Positions 23,256 through 35,714 of a stretch of DNA of 64,000 nucleotides are shown in pieces. How positions within the stretch are numbered: position 1 is the first letter of the stretch; each line of letters begins with the position of its first letter. The stretch spans positions 22,010,001-22,074,000 of the forward strand of contig OZ316895.1 of NCBI GenBank assembly GCA_973895155.1. The letters are read 5' to 3'. The position numbers were made by a program, and so were the translations under genes. A model generated the notes under the pieces. The model was given only the letters and a program-made list of their open reading frames with translations. It was not told where the DNA came from and ran no database searches. This DNA is from Marsupella aquatica. Its lineage: Eukaryota; Marchantiophyta.

Positions 23256-24597
23256 GGAGAAAGTGGAAGGTGAACTACTCTCGTGGTTAATCCATCAAGT
23301 CAACGCTTTACCGTAATTTGAGAGTCCTCACCGATCCGGCTAACTGCTGGCTATACTTCCTAAAACTGATTTTGGCTGAATTCCACATCTCTTGCTCTAG
23401 ATGTATGTCTTGTATTTGCCACAAGCAGATGGTATAGTATGGCCTTTTTTGGGAGGACAGTATGTGTCATATGTTGTAATCATCAGATGTCGTAGGGATT
23501 ATAATGCCATGGCTAGATGTAAGAAAACAGCAGAGGGTACGAATTCAGGGGTGGGAAATCATTTTTGAAGTTAATCTTCACATTTGGCTCTAGCAACCGT
23601 TGTTTGGTTACTGTGAAGGTTCTGTAAGTTCGTGAATCCCTAGGAGACAGTGTGAGAAGTAGTAGCAGCCGCAGTTACTGTAGTTCCATCCCCTGAGACG
23701 ACCAACCAAGTCACTTTGTGAATTTGGCAAGAATTGCTGGTCTCATCTGGGTAGTGGTTGTCGGTCCGTCCAGCAATCATGTGGTCTGGTTTTGGCAAAA
23801 TTTTCTGCACGACCACAAATGTTTTATTACAGTCTGAAGTTTATAGGCATTCTTCTTCTGAACGCCTTCATCTGCTATTCTTTAGTTCCAGAGGGATGTC
23901 AATGGGGATGCTGATCTATGCCGATTGTGGGCTTTATGTCAATTTTGGAACTATTATCCAAAACAACAACTGGCAGTCACAGTTGAAGAAGTGCATCAAT
24001 TGATTCAACCTGTAAAGAAGAAGAGATCAAATTTACCCAAAGTGTCCTAACAAATACGACGAGAGAGAAATGGAAAACGTCCTGTCGAACCAAGGAAAAA
24101 AACAGGATCAAAGAGAAGAACTAGTGATACTGTGATGATGCAGTCAAACATCGTCAACACGATCAGAAAGAACTTACTCCAAGGATAGTTCACCAGCCCC
24201 TCACCCTCGGCCACTCCATCAAAGTGACAAAAAACCAACACAGCTGCCACACGAAAGGATTGGAAGAGCTGAAATGGAGGTAAGTAGAGCACGGGATTGG
24301 TTCTCAAGATCCATAACTCCATGTTACCAACTTGTGCTTGCTTTCTTGTTAACTGCGATTGAAACAATGGGTAAAAGGCCGTATTCCATTACGCTGGCCC
24401 CCAAGGCCCTGACCCTTTTCAAGATTGGTGCAGAGAGTCGGGACCCTTCGCATGTTTCGGGTGATCAACACACAATACTAACAAGTCGAGGAACTCTCGG
24501 CGAGCCTTCCGCAGACTGCAGAATGTCCGGGTTTGCAGAGAAGAAGGCTCAAGTACTGATATGATCTGCTGTGTGTGGAGAATTGGTCCTCGTCCAA
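23256..24597. other. 3' flank of the ET gene and intergenic DNA
   Basis: No gene found. The first few hundred bases are probably ET 3' untranslated region. Short frames at 23758-24003 (+) and 24047-24367 (-) show no recognisable domain. Confidence 0.5.
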
Positions 24598-24995
24598 CTG
24601 TCACTCACTTCAAGGTAGCTCCTTTCTAGTAGTATCGGAATTCTCATTGACATAAAGAAGATGGGCAAGAAATTATTTAGCCAATTCGATGGATTCTTTT
24701 ATCTAAGAGCACCAGTTTATTATCGTCCTACTGTCACTCACTTCAAGGTAGCTCCTTTCTAGTAGTATCGGAATTCTCATTGACATAAAGAAGATGGGCA
24801 AGAAATTATTTAGCCAATTCGATGGATTCTTTTATCTAAGAGCACCAGTTTATTATCGTCCTACTGTCACTCACTTCAAGGTAGCTCCTTTCTAGTAGTA
24901 TCGGAATTCTCATTGACATAAAGAAGATGGGCAAGAAATTATTTAGCCAATTCGATGGATTCTTTTATCTAAGAGCACAGTTTATTATCGTCCTA
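24598..24995. repeat. tandem repeat, three copies of a 133-bp unit
   Basis: Units start at 24598, 24731 and 24864 with ctgtcactcacttcaaggta. The first two appear identical; the third lacks one C in the agcaccagtt segment and so is 132 bp. Such identity means recent duplication. There is no spacer-repeat alternation, so this is not a CRISPR-like array, and no coding content is visible. Confidence 0.95.
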
Positions 24996-25314
24996 AACTG
25001 GGATGACGAGTGCTGCATATCAAACGACTCAGTGAGCCAGTCAGATCTGATAGAAGTGGATCTCGTATATATTTGGTGCCTACACAGCGGAACCCCAGCA
25101 TCATGAAGTCACAGTCCTGATTGTGTGCATGAAATCTCCATCCAGATCCACCACCATATGCGCTCCGGGTGAAAGACCATCCTCGAACTTGAATTTGGGA
25201 TACATTGAGTTGAAGTTTAAACTGTACTCGAGCACAGAATTCGGAATGTTTCAGCTCATCTCTCATGTGCAACAGACTAAAATATTTATTCCTGATACGA
25301 TTTGTCAATTGCTC

Positions 25315-26050
25315 TCTACTACACAAACCTCGGGTCCTCATGAACATAGTGGTCAAATGAAATCATCGTAGCCATCGCCCGGGAAAGAGTGAGAGTCGTC
25401 TAGGTGAGAACAGATTCTCTCTTATTCTTCGTTGGATGTGAGCACAACCTCAATACTTCACTACCTCAGATCCAAAGAGACCCATGACCGGTGCACTTCA
25501 AAAACACAAGAAAACTTACTACCGGCATGCCCACAAGCCTCGGCAACCCATGTTTCTTCGGATATAAGAGCGACTTCACCTCAAATCCAGAGACAACCAT
25601 TGTGCCAAATGAAAAACGCAAGCGCTCCAACGCGGTGGTGCTTGACCACTAAAGACAACGAGCCTCAACCCCGGACAAGGTCACTACTACACAAACCTCG
25701 GGTCTTCATGAATATAGTGGTCAAATGATATCATCGTAGCCATCGCCCGGGAAAAGAGTGAGAGTCGTCTTATTCTTCGTTGGATGTGAGCACAACCTCA
25801 ATACTTCACTACCTCACACCAATGACAGGTTCAGATCAAAAAAACACAAGAAAACATATTACCGGCATGCCCACAAAGCCTCGGCAACCCATGTTTCTTC
25901 GGATATAAGAGCGACTTCACCTCAAATCCAGAGACAACCATTGTGCAAAATGAAAAACGCAAGCGCTCCAACGCGGTGGTGCTTAGCCACGGGGCCTCTA
26001 AAGACAACAAGCCCCAACCCCTTGCGAGAGATCCCGGACAAGGTCCGGGC
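25315..26050. repeat. 368-bp tandem duplication
   Basis: The sequence starting acacaaacctcgggtcctca at 25321 recurs at 25689 with about 95% identity by eye. It continues through gccatcgcccggg, cctcaatacttcactacctca, accggcatgcccacaa and agcgctccaacgcggtggtg. The second copy carries extra bases after agccccaacccc. It is part of the larger repeat family described next. Confidence 0.9.
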
Positions 26051-27244
26051 ACGAAGCGCATCCTGTCGGTACACCATTTTTGAGCCACTCTGGGCCGGTG
26101 CCGAACTAATGGATACTCATGGTCCACTGACAATCCCGCAAGGAATACGAGTTACGCTAATTGCTCCGACTTCGGCATCACCAGGGCCAACGATTGATCA
26201 GAAGGTTGGAGGTCTGGTGAAGAGCTTTCATCTGGGTCCAGTCACCAGGGTCCGCCGCTAAAGCAGTAGCAATTCAGGGCGCTCTGAGAATGCACTCTCG
26301 GACCCTGGGATTTATAGTCGGGTTGTCTGAGTTGCCCATGCTTATGGTTTAACAGAACAGTCCAAGCGATCGAATTGCTCTCTACCTTGCTCTCTCATAT
26401 ACCTTGGAATTAAAGGGTTACTACTCTCTAACCCTGGGACCAGAAAGTGAGGAAATGCTGACCAGTGGTAGCAGGGAAGTTTTTGCAAGCTTTGTGAGAA
26501 CAGGTTTCAGACTAGAACCCCAGCCCAAAAAGTCATTATATGTACCTGCCTGAGAAAGACTATTACAGGGTAAGACTTTCTGGGCACAGGGTTATGGAAA
26601 TGGGTACCGGTCTGTAACCTCTCCCGGTAACCTTTCTTCCTGACAGAAATTACGTTGCATTTTAACTCACATGCCTTGGAAGTTGTGTTTTAGCTCATAT
26701 ATTATGCTCTCTCATACACCTTGGACATGTTGTGTTCCTGATCTGAATTGTCAATTGTTCACAAGGGACTACTGCACAATTGTCTAGTCTTCATGAACAT
26801 AGGGGTCAGATGATAGCATTGTAGCCGTAGCCTGTGAAAGAGTGAGAGTGGTCGTTGCTGAGCTCACGTATTCATTCTCATTTTTTGTTGGATGTGAGCC
26901 CAACCTCACCTCAAATCCATTTGCCTTCAAACACACAAGAACCGTCATTACCCTAAAATCCAAGCAGACCAATGATTTGTTCCTCCAAATCCAAAGAGAT
27001 CCATGATGCAAACTGAAAAACTGAAGAACAAGCACACCAACATGGTGATGCTTTAGCCCACAGAAACACACTAGATGCATCTAGCTGCCCATCATTTGGA
27101 ATGGTTTTGTCTAATGCAGATATGTCCTCTAGGTCAAGTGAGTTACCACTGCTAGAAACGAAGCTCCTGCTTTGAAGAAAGGTATATAGAGTCAGGACAT
27201 TATAGTGGGATTGTTTGAGCTACCCATGCTTATGGTTTAACAGA

Positions 27245-28500
27245 CCAACCAATGAGTGATCCCCTCCTCTTGCAAAAAGAATCTAACTAATAAAGTGTGA
27301 TGGAAAGTTGCTTTCTAGGCTTTAGTCTAAAGTTGAAGCATCTAGACCCAGTAACTCTAAGTGATGGCATAACTGAAAATGAGGATAGAGACAAAAACAA
27401 CAAAGATGGGGGCAAAGGTGAACAAAACATAAGGTGGAATCATGTTTTTGAGGAAGGTTTTTTGTCTCCTCTCCTCATCTCTATTTCCATTCAAGGAATG
27501 GGTAATCAGGCCAGTCTTACAGGTTACAGAAAACTGTTAGTTTGGAGTTTTGTCTAGTCTACATTATATCCACTTAAAGGTAAGAACTCTCTAGAATGCA
27601 GTTAATGCTAAAATATTCAGCCCCCAATTTCCAGGATAAATCCTTGTGCACACTAGTCCTGTCTTCATTCTGCAAGCACTTTTTGCAAACGTAGGAACTG
27701 CAAGGGCCTGACTGTTTGCATACTTGGACTCTGTTTTCCCATAAAGAAACTGTGCCTGGCAAATGAGGTGTTTCAGGCACAATTTTTTCCTTAAGCAATA
27801 TGTTGCCAAAACACTGGTTTACTGACTCAAATTGAAGGGTCACATGCATGCAAGACAGCTGTAGGAGCATTTCAGGGAGCTTTGTTTAAGAACCTGCAGG
27901 TATAGATGTGCCATCCCTATTGAAAGTTGGGACATGACTAGCAAATATTTTATAATGCTTGCAAAACCTCAACAGAATTTTGTATCTCTTGTTTAAAACA
28001 CTGACTTCACCCTTTCCACCTTCTTAAAAAGACAAAGAAACAGAAACGACCCCAATTCCAGCCCCACCAAAAAATTATTTTTCCCCTGATAAATTTCTTC
28101 CCAGCCCCTCAAAAATTGGGCCTTTGCGGGCTGCCTCCCTCCCTCCAAAACAATCAATCATATCCCCAAGATTCCCCCAAAAGTTTATCGTTTGTTTCCT
28201 GTAAGTGCCAAGTGCCAAGTTTATTTGCCAAATCAAAAATTAAATTCAAAGAGATCCATTGTGCTAATTGCAGGCTCAAAAATGCAAGCAATCGAGCCCA
28301 AATGTCCTCCTTAGCCATGGGACCAGTACCATCTTAGCAAAAATGGGAAATTTGGAGTCATATGACAATGCCAATATTCTAACACAAGCACTTTAAAACA
28401 CAAGGCACTCCAAGTACAAAAAATGAAAATACAGTCAAACTCAAATACAACACCCCATCATGTGCACTATTTAAATGGGGTGTTCTATTCAAATACAAGG
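27245..28500. other. spacer between repeat units, no gene recognised
   Basis: Unique-looking DNA. A minus frame at 27574-27870 and a plus frame at 27297-27557 are short and carry no recognisable domain. Confidence 0.4.
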
Positions 28501-30633
28501 CCATGGCCTTCTGTCCGGGGAAGAGGGGAGTATCAAAGCCTCTCCCCAATCCCTTGCAAAAACAATAGCATCCTGTGGGTACACCATTTTTAAGCCTCGT
28601 TTTGGGCCGATGCCCAACTCCTAAAGTGAAATGCCAAATCAGAAATTAAAATCTCAAATACATCCACGCTGCAAATTGCATAGCAAAAAACACAAGCGCT
28701 CCAGCACGATGGTACTTAGCCACGGGACCACTAGGGACAAAGAGCCTCTCCCCAACCCCTTGCGGATCCAAGGCTCGTCCTGTCGGTACACCCTCTTTAA
28801 GCCCCGCTCCCGGCCGATGCCGAACTCCTGGACGTGCGCTCCGCCCACTGGCTTCCCGCAAGAGATCCGGGCCGCTCGATGCCCCCGACATCCAGCACCG
28901 CATCGCCAGCTAGCAATCCTTGCCGCAGCTTCCAAGACAAGACCACGAGTGCGGAAGAGTCCTCCCAACCGTGCACTGGCGCTAGACTGGCCACAGCCCC
29001 CAAGACTGGATCCCATGGCCAGGGTCCTCCGCTAGAGCTAACAAACTCTTTCAGGGCGCTTTGCAACGTCAAGCGTCGGATTCAGCATCTTGTAGTCGGC
29101 GTTCCTAAGCTACCCATGCTTATGGTTTAATAACTGCGTGAAGAGAGAGGAAAGAGCTCGGGCAACTGTTGCTCCCTTTTCTGGATCCAACGGCCAGGGT
29201 CTGTCGCTGAAGCATCTGTAAGGCAGAGTTTTTCAGGGCGCTTGATTAGGGGAATTTCAGAAAAAAAGGACTTCATAGTTGGATCGCCTAAGTTACCCCA
29301 TGCTTGTCGTTTAATAACAGAATAGCGACTAAGTGAACGAGTGCCTTCTGGCGAAGAGCCTGAGCTGCATCTTCTTCTCTGGATCCAACAATGGCCAGGG
29401 TGTGTAGCTGAACCAATTGTAAGACAGAGCTCGGGACGATTGACTGGGAGGAGTTCAGGAAATGTCCTTAATAGTTGGGCTGCCTAAGCTACTCAATGCT
29501 TCTGGTTTGATAGAACTATGAATGACTGATGAGCTCCTGTGGCGACAGGAAGCTACACTAAACTGTTGCACAGCTGGTGGCCCCCCCAATTATTAGCGCT
29601 TCTTTCTGATTGTGGAATTGGCAGTTTCTCTGTTAAGAAGTTCTTTGTCTCATTGGTTCACTGAATTCTCTGCATGATTTCCAGTCTTCACTGAGACTCC
29701 CATATTGGAATTGGCAGTTTTGATGAGAGCTCCGTTCTTCCAAGTGGTCCGAATTGTGCAGCGACTTTTTCAAATCCAAGTCCTGCAAAGCTGTGAAGTT
29801 GCATTTTAACTTACACAATCCAACAGGCTCATATGTTCATTCCTGATCCGATTTGTCAATTGTTCACAAGGTACTACTGCTACACAATCCTCTAGTCTTC
29901 ATGAACACAGTGGTCAAACGATAACGTCGAAGCCATCGCCCGGGGCAGAGTGAGAACGGATTCTCTCTCATTTTTCTTCGAATGTGAGCGCAAGCCCATT
30001 TTTCTTCGGATGTAAAAGCGACCTCACCTCAAATCCAAAGAGACCGATGATGCGAATTATAAAATACAAGCGCTCCAACGTGGTGGTGCTTAGCGACGGG
30101 ACCACTAGAGGCAACTCGCTCCCAACCCCTTGTGAACCCCGGGTAACATCCGAGTTTGATGAGCACCCTCATCTTTAAGCCCCAATTTCTGGGAGACAGG
30201 TGCTCTCGGATGCTCATCGTCCACTAGTCAACTATTCACAAGAGATCGAAGATACAACAAAGCTCTGATCCAGAACCGCAGCAGACTACTGCAGAGCTTT
30301 CAACTGGATCCTGTGACCAGGGTCCGCCACTAGAGCCGCAATCTACCCTAAACGGATCTCTTCAGGGCGCTTTGAACAAATTCTGCCAGAGTCACTAACT
30401 TATAGCGGGATTATCTGAGCTACCCATGCTTATGGTTTAACAGACCAAGAAGTGAGTGAAATGGCCCTGACAAACAAATCGGCCCTTAAAACTCCCTCAA
30501 TTTCGGGGATAAATCAAGCACTTTATGGACCATCTAGTATTATCCATGCTGACGAAGCCCCATGCATAGAAATAGTATTCTCCATGCCTAGACATTCAGA
30601 TCAAGTACCCCGTGATAATCTATGGCCTTTGTT

Positions 30634-30795
30634 CTCTTTTGTTCTCACCGACATCTTGGCCGACATCTTTTGTTCTCACCGATATCTTGGCCGACACGAC
30701 ATCTTTCTTCTCAACGACCTCTTGGCCGACATGACATCTTTTGTTCTCAACGACATCGGGAACAACATCTTGGCCGTCACGACATCTTTTGTGCA
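30634..30795. repeat. degenerate tandem repeat, about five units of 30-40 bp
   Basis: Units contain cttttgttctcaccgacatc or variants followed by ttggccgacacgacatc. Spacing is irregular and substitutions are common, so the array is older than the 133-bp repeat. A plus frame spans it, but its repetitive Leu/Asp/Ser composition looks incidental. Confidence 0.75.
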
Positions 30796-31384
30796 ACGCA
30801 CGGGTATTGAGCTAGTCCGATAAAAAAAGAACCTTCAAAATTAGGACCTTCTACTGCAGTGCCATCCCTCTTGAACTTTGGACGTGACTGACAAATATTC
30901 TATTATGCTGTAAAATTTAAGAATTTAAAATTTAAGAACTAAATCAGGAGAAGAAATTGTGGCTTTGCATTGTTTCCTGGAATAAACAAAATGAACCTAT
31001 TTGCACAGGCAATAGGGTAGTGTTATTGTCTGAAGTACCCATTCTTGTGGTTTGGTTTAACTAAACAATAAATGAGTGGTCAGGTCATTTGGTGGAAAGA
31101 GTGCTATGTAGGTTATAGGCTGTGTTTAGTGTGTTTCCTAAATTTGTTGTGCAAACTTTTGCCATCTTGTTACCTGGATGAGGTCCTGGCAAAACTACAA
31201 AGAGATATCAGGCGTTGGTGACACAAGACTGAGCGTAGTTATTTATTTATTTGTGTAAAAATGGAAAAATGGCACTCAAAACTATAATTACTCCAAATCC
31301 CTTTTTGCTTGTCTGTGTATTTCTTTCATTTAAGTTTCTCCTTCACCCTCCCCACCTTCTTAAAATTAGTTCATGGACCCCCTA

Positions 31385-31591
31385 TTAACGGAAAGCTTCA
31401 GACGACATCAACTCCTGAAAGTCCACCTTCCCATTATCGTCCGCATCGACTCCCTTGATCATCTGCTGACACTTCTTATAACTATGTCCTTCTTTCATGC
31501 CCAGGCTCTTCAACACCATCTGCACGTAGACGAGGTCTTTATTGAACCCTGCTAAGCTTGCTTCTCTTTCGTTCACTCGTGCCTCATGCAT
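31385..31591 (-). pseudogene. calmodulin-like (CML) C-terminal EF-hand fragment
   Basis: A 68-codon frame ends with a helix resembling VLKSLGMKEGHSYKKCQQMI and a canonical 12-residue calcium loop, DADDNGKVDFQE, with acidic or amide residues at positions 1, 3, 5, 9 and 12. Plant CML proteins end in just such a segment (GLK-G-----C--MI--VD-DGDG-V-F-EF). The other EF-hands expected upstream on the minus strand are missing. Seven residues follow the loop before TAA. An AG at about 31552 could be a splice acceptor, so a last exon of a distant gene is possible, but a truncated pseudogene is more likely. Confidence 0.55.
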
Positions 31592-33286
31592 TGGACAATC
31601 TAACAGTAGCGAGAGGCATCACTGAGTTAGGAACTGCAATGATGACGCCATGGAAAGGAGTGTTGAGTGATCAACATAGAATCATGTCCACTTCTTCCTT
31701 CGTGGCAGCAGAAGGTCAAGAAAATTGTCACAATTACTTTGTCATCAGATCATCTTGCCGAGAGAGATTTAGTTATTATTCAATTGAAACACAATTCAGA
31801 ATGCGGGTGGGCAGCGGTTACTCAGGGTAAAAAAAATGGAAGATGGGCCTCCTACTAGTTGAACAATCTGTTACCTAGGATAAATAAAACGGTTATTTTT
31901 CAAACATTTCTACATCAAGGTTTACGGCATGGCATCCTCAAATTTACCAAAATCATGCCACACACACGAATGTTGAAGCAATTTTATTTTGTAAACCAAT
32001 CCGTATCTGTTTGCCGCGCGTCTCGATGACATGGCGCATTGTGGAGTCTCAAATTTTGGAAGGGACCTCTAGTGGGGTCCGTAAAGAAATGAAACAGAAA
32101 CAACCCCTTTTCTTTCCCAACCCCAAAAATAGGTGGCCTTTGTGCCTCTGACTCCCTCCCCCCACAACAATCAATCTTACCCCAAAAAATTCCCCCCAGA
32201 ATTCCCCCAAAAATTTCTCACTTGCCTCCCGTATCTGCCAAGCCAATTGCCAAATCATAAATGAAATTCAAAGAGATCCATGGTGCCAACTTCGGAATCA
32301 AAATCATAAGTGTGGTTGTGCTTATCCACGGGAACACTAGGGTCGAAGAGCCTCCCCAATCCTTGGCGAAACTATCACATTCTGTCGGTACACCATTTTT
32401 TAAGCCTTTTTTTGGGCCGATGCCAAACTCCTAAAGTGAATTGCCAAATCAGAAATGAATCCAAAACACAGACGCTCCAGCAAGGTGCTTAGCGACAGGA
32501 GCCCTAGGGACAGGGAGCCTCCAAAAGTAGATCCCATGGCCACACGGTGGTGCTTAGCCACAGTATGACTAGGGACAGGGAGCCCCAAAAAGAAGATCCA
32601 TTGGCGAGGGTAACGGACTGGTGGTGATTCAAAGTTCCAGGTCGGAAGACTGCTGAGATTTTCACCATGGATACAAAATGGCAGGCACTGCACAAGCCAT
32701 GAAGTCGGCTTCTTTGCGAGTTGGTGTGCAATTCGAAATTGGTGCATTCAATCTCTTGACTTTTCTAATTCATTTAAGTTCTCCAAATGCCATTGTACTG
32801 ATGGGGAGTGCCTGGTGATAGAGAAACATAAGTACCTTTCCCTCATATGTTTGTTGACAGATTTCAGCTTTAGACACTGCTATCTCTCTCAACAAACAAA
32901 ACACATCATTCCTCTTACATCTGGGATGTTTAACATCTCTAACAGCTCCAATACAATAGATGTTATCACAAACAAGGATCCGTAAAATGTGTGACCAGTG
33001 GAGGCTGCTGATAACCTCAAGCATTTAAGAATGAGTACTCTAGTGAGACTTCTTCAAACTGTATCCTTGTCTCCATTCGAAGTTAGTATGGATATTGCTT
33101 TGAATACAAGGTCAAAATTTTTTATTAATGTCCTGAATCTCTGGAGAAGTCAAAAACTCTGTGACAGATTTGAAAGTCCGTTCACATACTTATATGTCCA
33201 GGTATGTTCAATTGTGCAAAACCCGGTCATAAAGGTAAGTTCTCAGTCTTTATCTTAAATCATCAGTGACCAAGATTTACCCAACC
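31592..33286. other. intergenic region with partial repeat copies
   Basis: No gene recognised. 32235-32600 holds partial, rearranged copies of module A of the neighbouring repeat family. The plus frame at 32998-33258 has no domain. The last bases before 33287 should be the 3' untranslated region of the uroporphyrinogen-III synthase gene. Confidence 0.45.
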
Positions 33287-35714
33287 CTATACCACACTTG
33301 CATCATGAACCTGGGAGCCCAAGGCTTCCATGACACTCTCCACCCACCTGAAAATCAAGCACGTGAACGTATGAGGGAAGTCATGGGAATTCGACACTTC
33401 TTATAGTTGACCAAAACACGTCTCCAGGTAGACAAATATCAGAGGACTGGAAAGATACCCTTCGATGCCTGGACTCTCTGGATGGAAAACGTTATTCAGT
33501 CCTGCTTTCCTTGCTGCCTGTGCAGAAGTGATTCCGATACAAGCTGCTGCCCCATTCCATTGAGGCAAATGCTCCTTCCATGCCCTGCATCCACGCGCAG
33601 GAAGTTGACAGTCTAAATAAAGACATGACAAAAGCTCGCCTGGGCTGTATCCACACTCCTGATATAGTGTAGAAAAATCCGTGATTCAACAAACTCGACT
33701 AAAGAGTGACCTATGCTTCTGGACTGCATGTCAGGCGAAGACCTGTAGAATTTCGAATCTACGTGTGTGAAAAGCGAGGCTAACAAAAGTAGCTTGAATA
33801 ATTTAAACAAATTCGACAATATCAGCTTCCTTCCTCTCTCTTCGAAAGAAACTTCTGAAGCTACTGCAAAACCATAAATCTTGTTTGTTGATTTGAGATT
33901 TGCAGATTATGTGGTTATCTTGCAAATCTTGTTTGTTGATTGAGCAAATTTAGATTGAGGGGTCTCATTCGTTTAAGAGACAAGGAACCTACTTGACAGC
34001 CGTAGGAGAACCAAAGGTAGCAACAGGAGCAACCATTGCAGCAGCAACTTTCTCTTGATCAAGCACTTTCACACTCTCCTATCAATTTCACCCACAATGA
34101 AAAGCACAATGAGCTTTGAGAAGAGTCTAGCCATACATAGGACTGTTCTGGTACGGCATGGGAACATAGCTGAACTGGTGAGCTACAAGAAAGGCAAGAC
34201 GTGCTGCACGAAGGCTGGTGAAGACTACTTACTGTTGAATAAGTATTTAGGCGTGTAACCTCAAATCCTCGTTCCATCAAACCGGTTTCTGCAAAGAACC
34301 CAATGTCAAACACGAGAGGCGTTCCATACTGAATCCACACATATTCACCTTATGAAGCATCACACCAAAATTTTCAAACCTCTTTTGTAGAAGAACCGAA
34401 TGGTGACCCGTGCTTGCAAGGAAATAAACATGACGCATACCAAGGTCACTCCCGGCTTTTGCTGATGAAGGATAAAGAACTCGGCGATTTCCATTCACAG
34501 TCGTAGGTAGCTCTACAGCCAGGACCTTTGCAGTAGCTGGCACACACAAGGACCATGGCTGGGATGTCAAAATGTTTTCAGTTTCCTGCTTAACGAACCT
34601 GCTCTAAAGGCTAATTCCAGTAGATTCACCCCTTCCGGACAGCTAAAGACTCGTTTTCAGCGTGCTCACCATCTTCTCGGCCAGGAACTAACATCATGAA
34701 TTGTGAACAAACCTTTGGAGGGCGAGAATTCAAGTTGAAGTGCCTCCCTTCCATCCTTGACCTTGTCAAACTCCTGACCTGTTCCTACCCCAACAACAGC
34801 AACACGTACTTTGGGGTAGCCCGCATCTCTACGATCAATCATAAACGAAACAACTAGAGTCAGTTTAACTGGATGCGATATAAAATTCACACAAAGAAAA
34901 TTCACTCAGAGCTCTTAAGACTAGGCAAGGCCAATAGGAGATAACAAGAGCTGACAGTGTGGAAGCTGCACACGCACCTCCACCCCTTGATGAAAACTGT
35001 GGCAGCTTCGGGAGATGTCACGACTATCCACTCAAATTCGACGTCTGTGAGCATGATCGACCTAATCCTAATTAAACCCTTGACCATAGGAAAAGCCATA
35101 AATCAAAATTGGGCTGCTTTTCATCCACCAATGGGTCCACAGAAGAAGACAAAAGCTCATGGAAACTGCACTACAGCGCGGATATCTGAAAATATGAAAA
35201 CCCATACCGCTTAAAGCATGAGAAAGCTTGTCCAAATCCGGTCCTGCCCTATGCTCGATCAGCGGAAGCTCTAGACATTGAACCCCTCTTTCACCCTGAG
35301 GCGATTTTACAATAGAAAAGAGACACATTGCGTAATAAGAAATCTCAGTCCATGCCCTTCTCCTTCTTATTATCAAATTGTCTAATCAACCTAATTTAGA
35401 GCATGAACTAAGTCATTTGTAATTCTGCTGCCCAGAAAGGGGCCAAGAGAGCTCTACCTCAACACCAAACAGAGTTACACACAAGACCATCGACTCAGCT
35501 CAAATCTCGAATTCGAGCTTACCAGAGCTTTCATGAGCTTCCCGTTCTTCCCACTTTCCCGTGTCACGACCACGTTAGCGCTGCCCACACTACTGCCTCG
35601 ACACCGGACTCCTAACGTCGCCCATGACTGGGCTCCTACTCTAAAGTCCATCCCCACCCGACTCCATCTCGCAGCACCATACGCGCAGGAGGAGATGGCC
35701 TCAAGCATTGCCAT
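33287..35714 (-). CDS. HEMD: uroporphyrinogen-III synthase, plastid, nine exons
   Basis: Exons, in order of translation: 35523-35714, 35208-35295, 34978-35044, 34713-34828, 34441-34536, 34233-34288, 33993-34078, 33459-33584, 33287-33347. All have GT/AG ends and the phases join to give 295 residues. A GTG four codons upstream of the ATG was not used. The first 45 or so residues look like a transit peptide. Family blocks are NVVVTRESGKNGKLMKAL, CLELPLIEHRAGPD, WIVVTSPEAATVF, VRVAVVGVGTGQ, FSPSK, VLAVELP, RVLYPSSAKAG, RGFEVTRLNTYST, ATFGSPTAVKAW, ACIGITSAQAARKAGL and HPESPGIEGWVESVMEAL. The enzyme closes hydroxymethylbilane with D-ring inversion to give uroporphyrinogen III, the precursor of chlorophyll, heme and siroheme. 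Fold rather than a catalytic residue defines the family. The acceptor of exon 8 (33584) has a weak pyrimidine tract; a better-looking site 28 bp upstream would break the frame. Confidence 0.95.

Larger units (their letters stand above)
25250..32620. repeat. local family of degenerate complex repeat units
   Basis: At least four longer units (about 25.25-26.35, 26.65-27.25, 28.50-29.13 and 29.82-30.45 kb) and several partial ones (29.18-29.32, 29.38-29.52, 31.02-31.07, 32.24-32.60 kb) share a module order. Module A contains cgctccaacgcggtggtgct then agccacgggaccactag. Module B contains gccagggtccgccgct, then ttcagggcgctttg, then ctacccatgcttatggttta. Open frames in the units (for example 25758-26261, 28631-29035) resemble each other only because the DNA is repeated. 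No LTR, inverted repeat or transposase is visible. It could be a non-autonomous element, a tandem array of degenerate 5' gene ends, or a noncoding gene family. Confidence 0.7.

Noticed and set aside
24598-24995. CRISPR-like or gene-cluster array
   Set aside because: Units are contiguous with no variable spacers, and the host is a eukaryote.
25758-26261. 167-codon plus frame as a gene
   Set aside because: It spans the repeat units, and similar frames occur wherever the DNA repeat occurs. No domain is visible.
33585-33612. Alternative upstream acceptor for exon 8 of the uroporphyrinogen-III synthase gene
   Set aside because: It has a better pyrimidine tract but adds 28 bases and breaks the conserved AVKAW junction.
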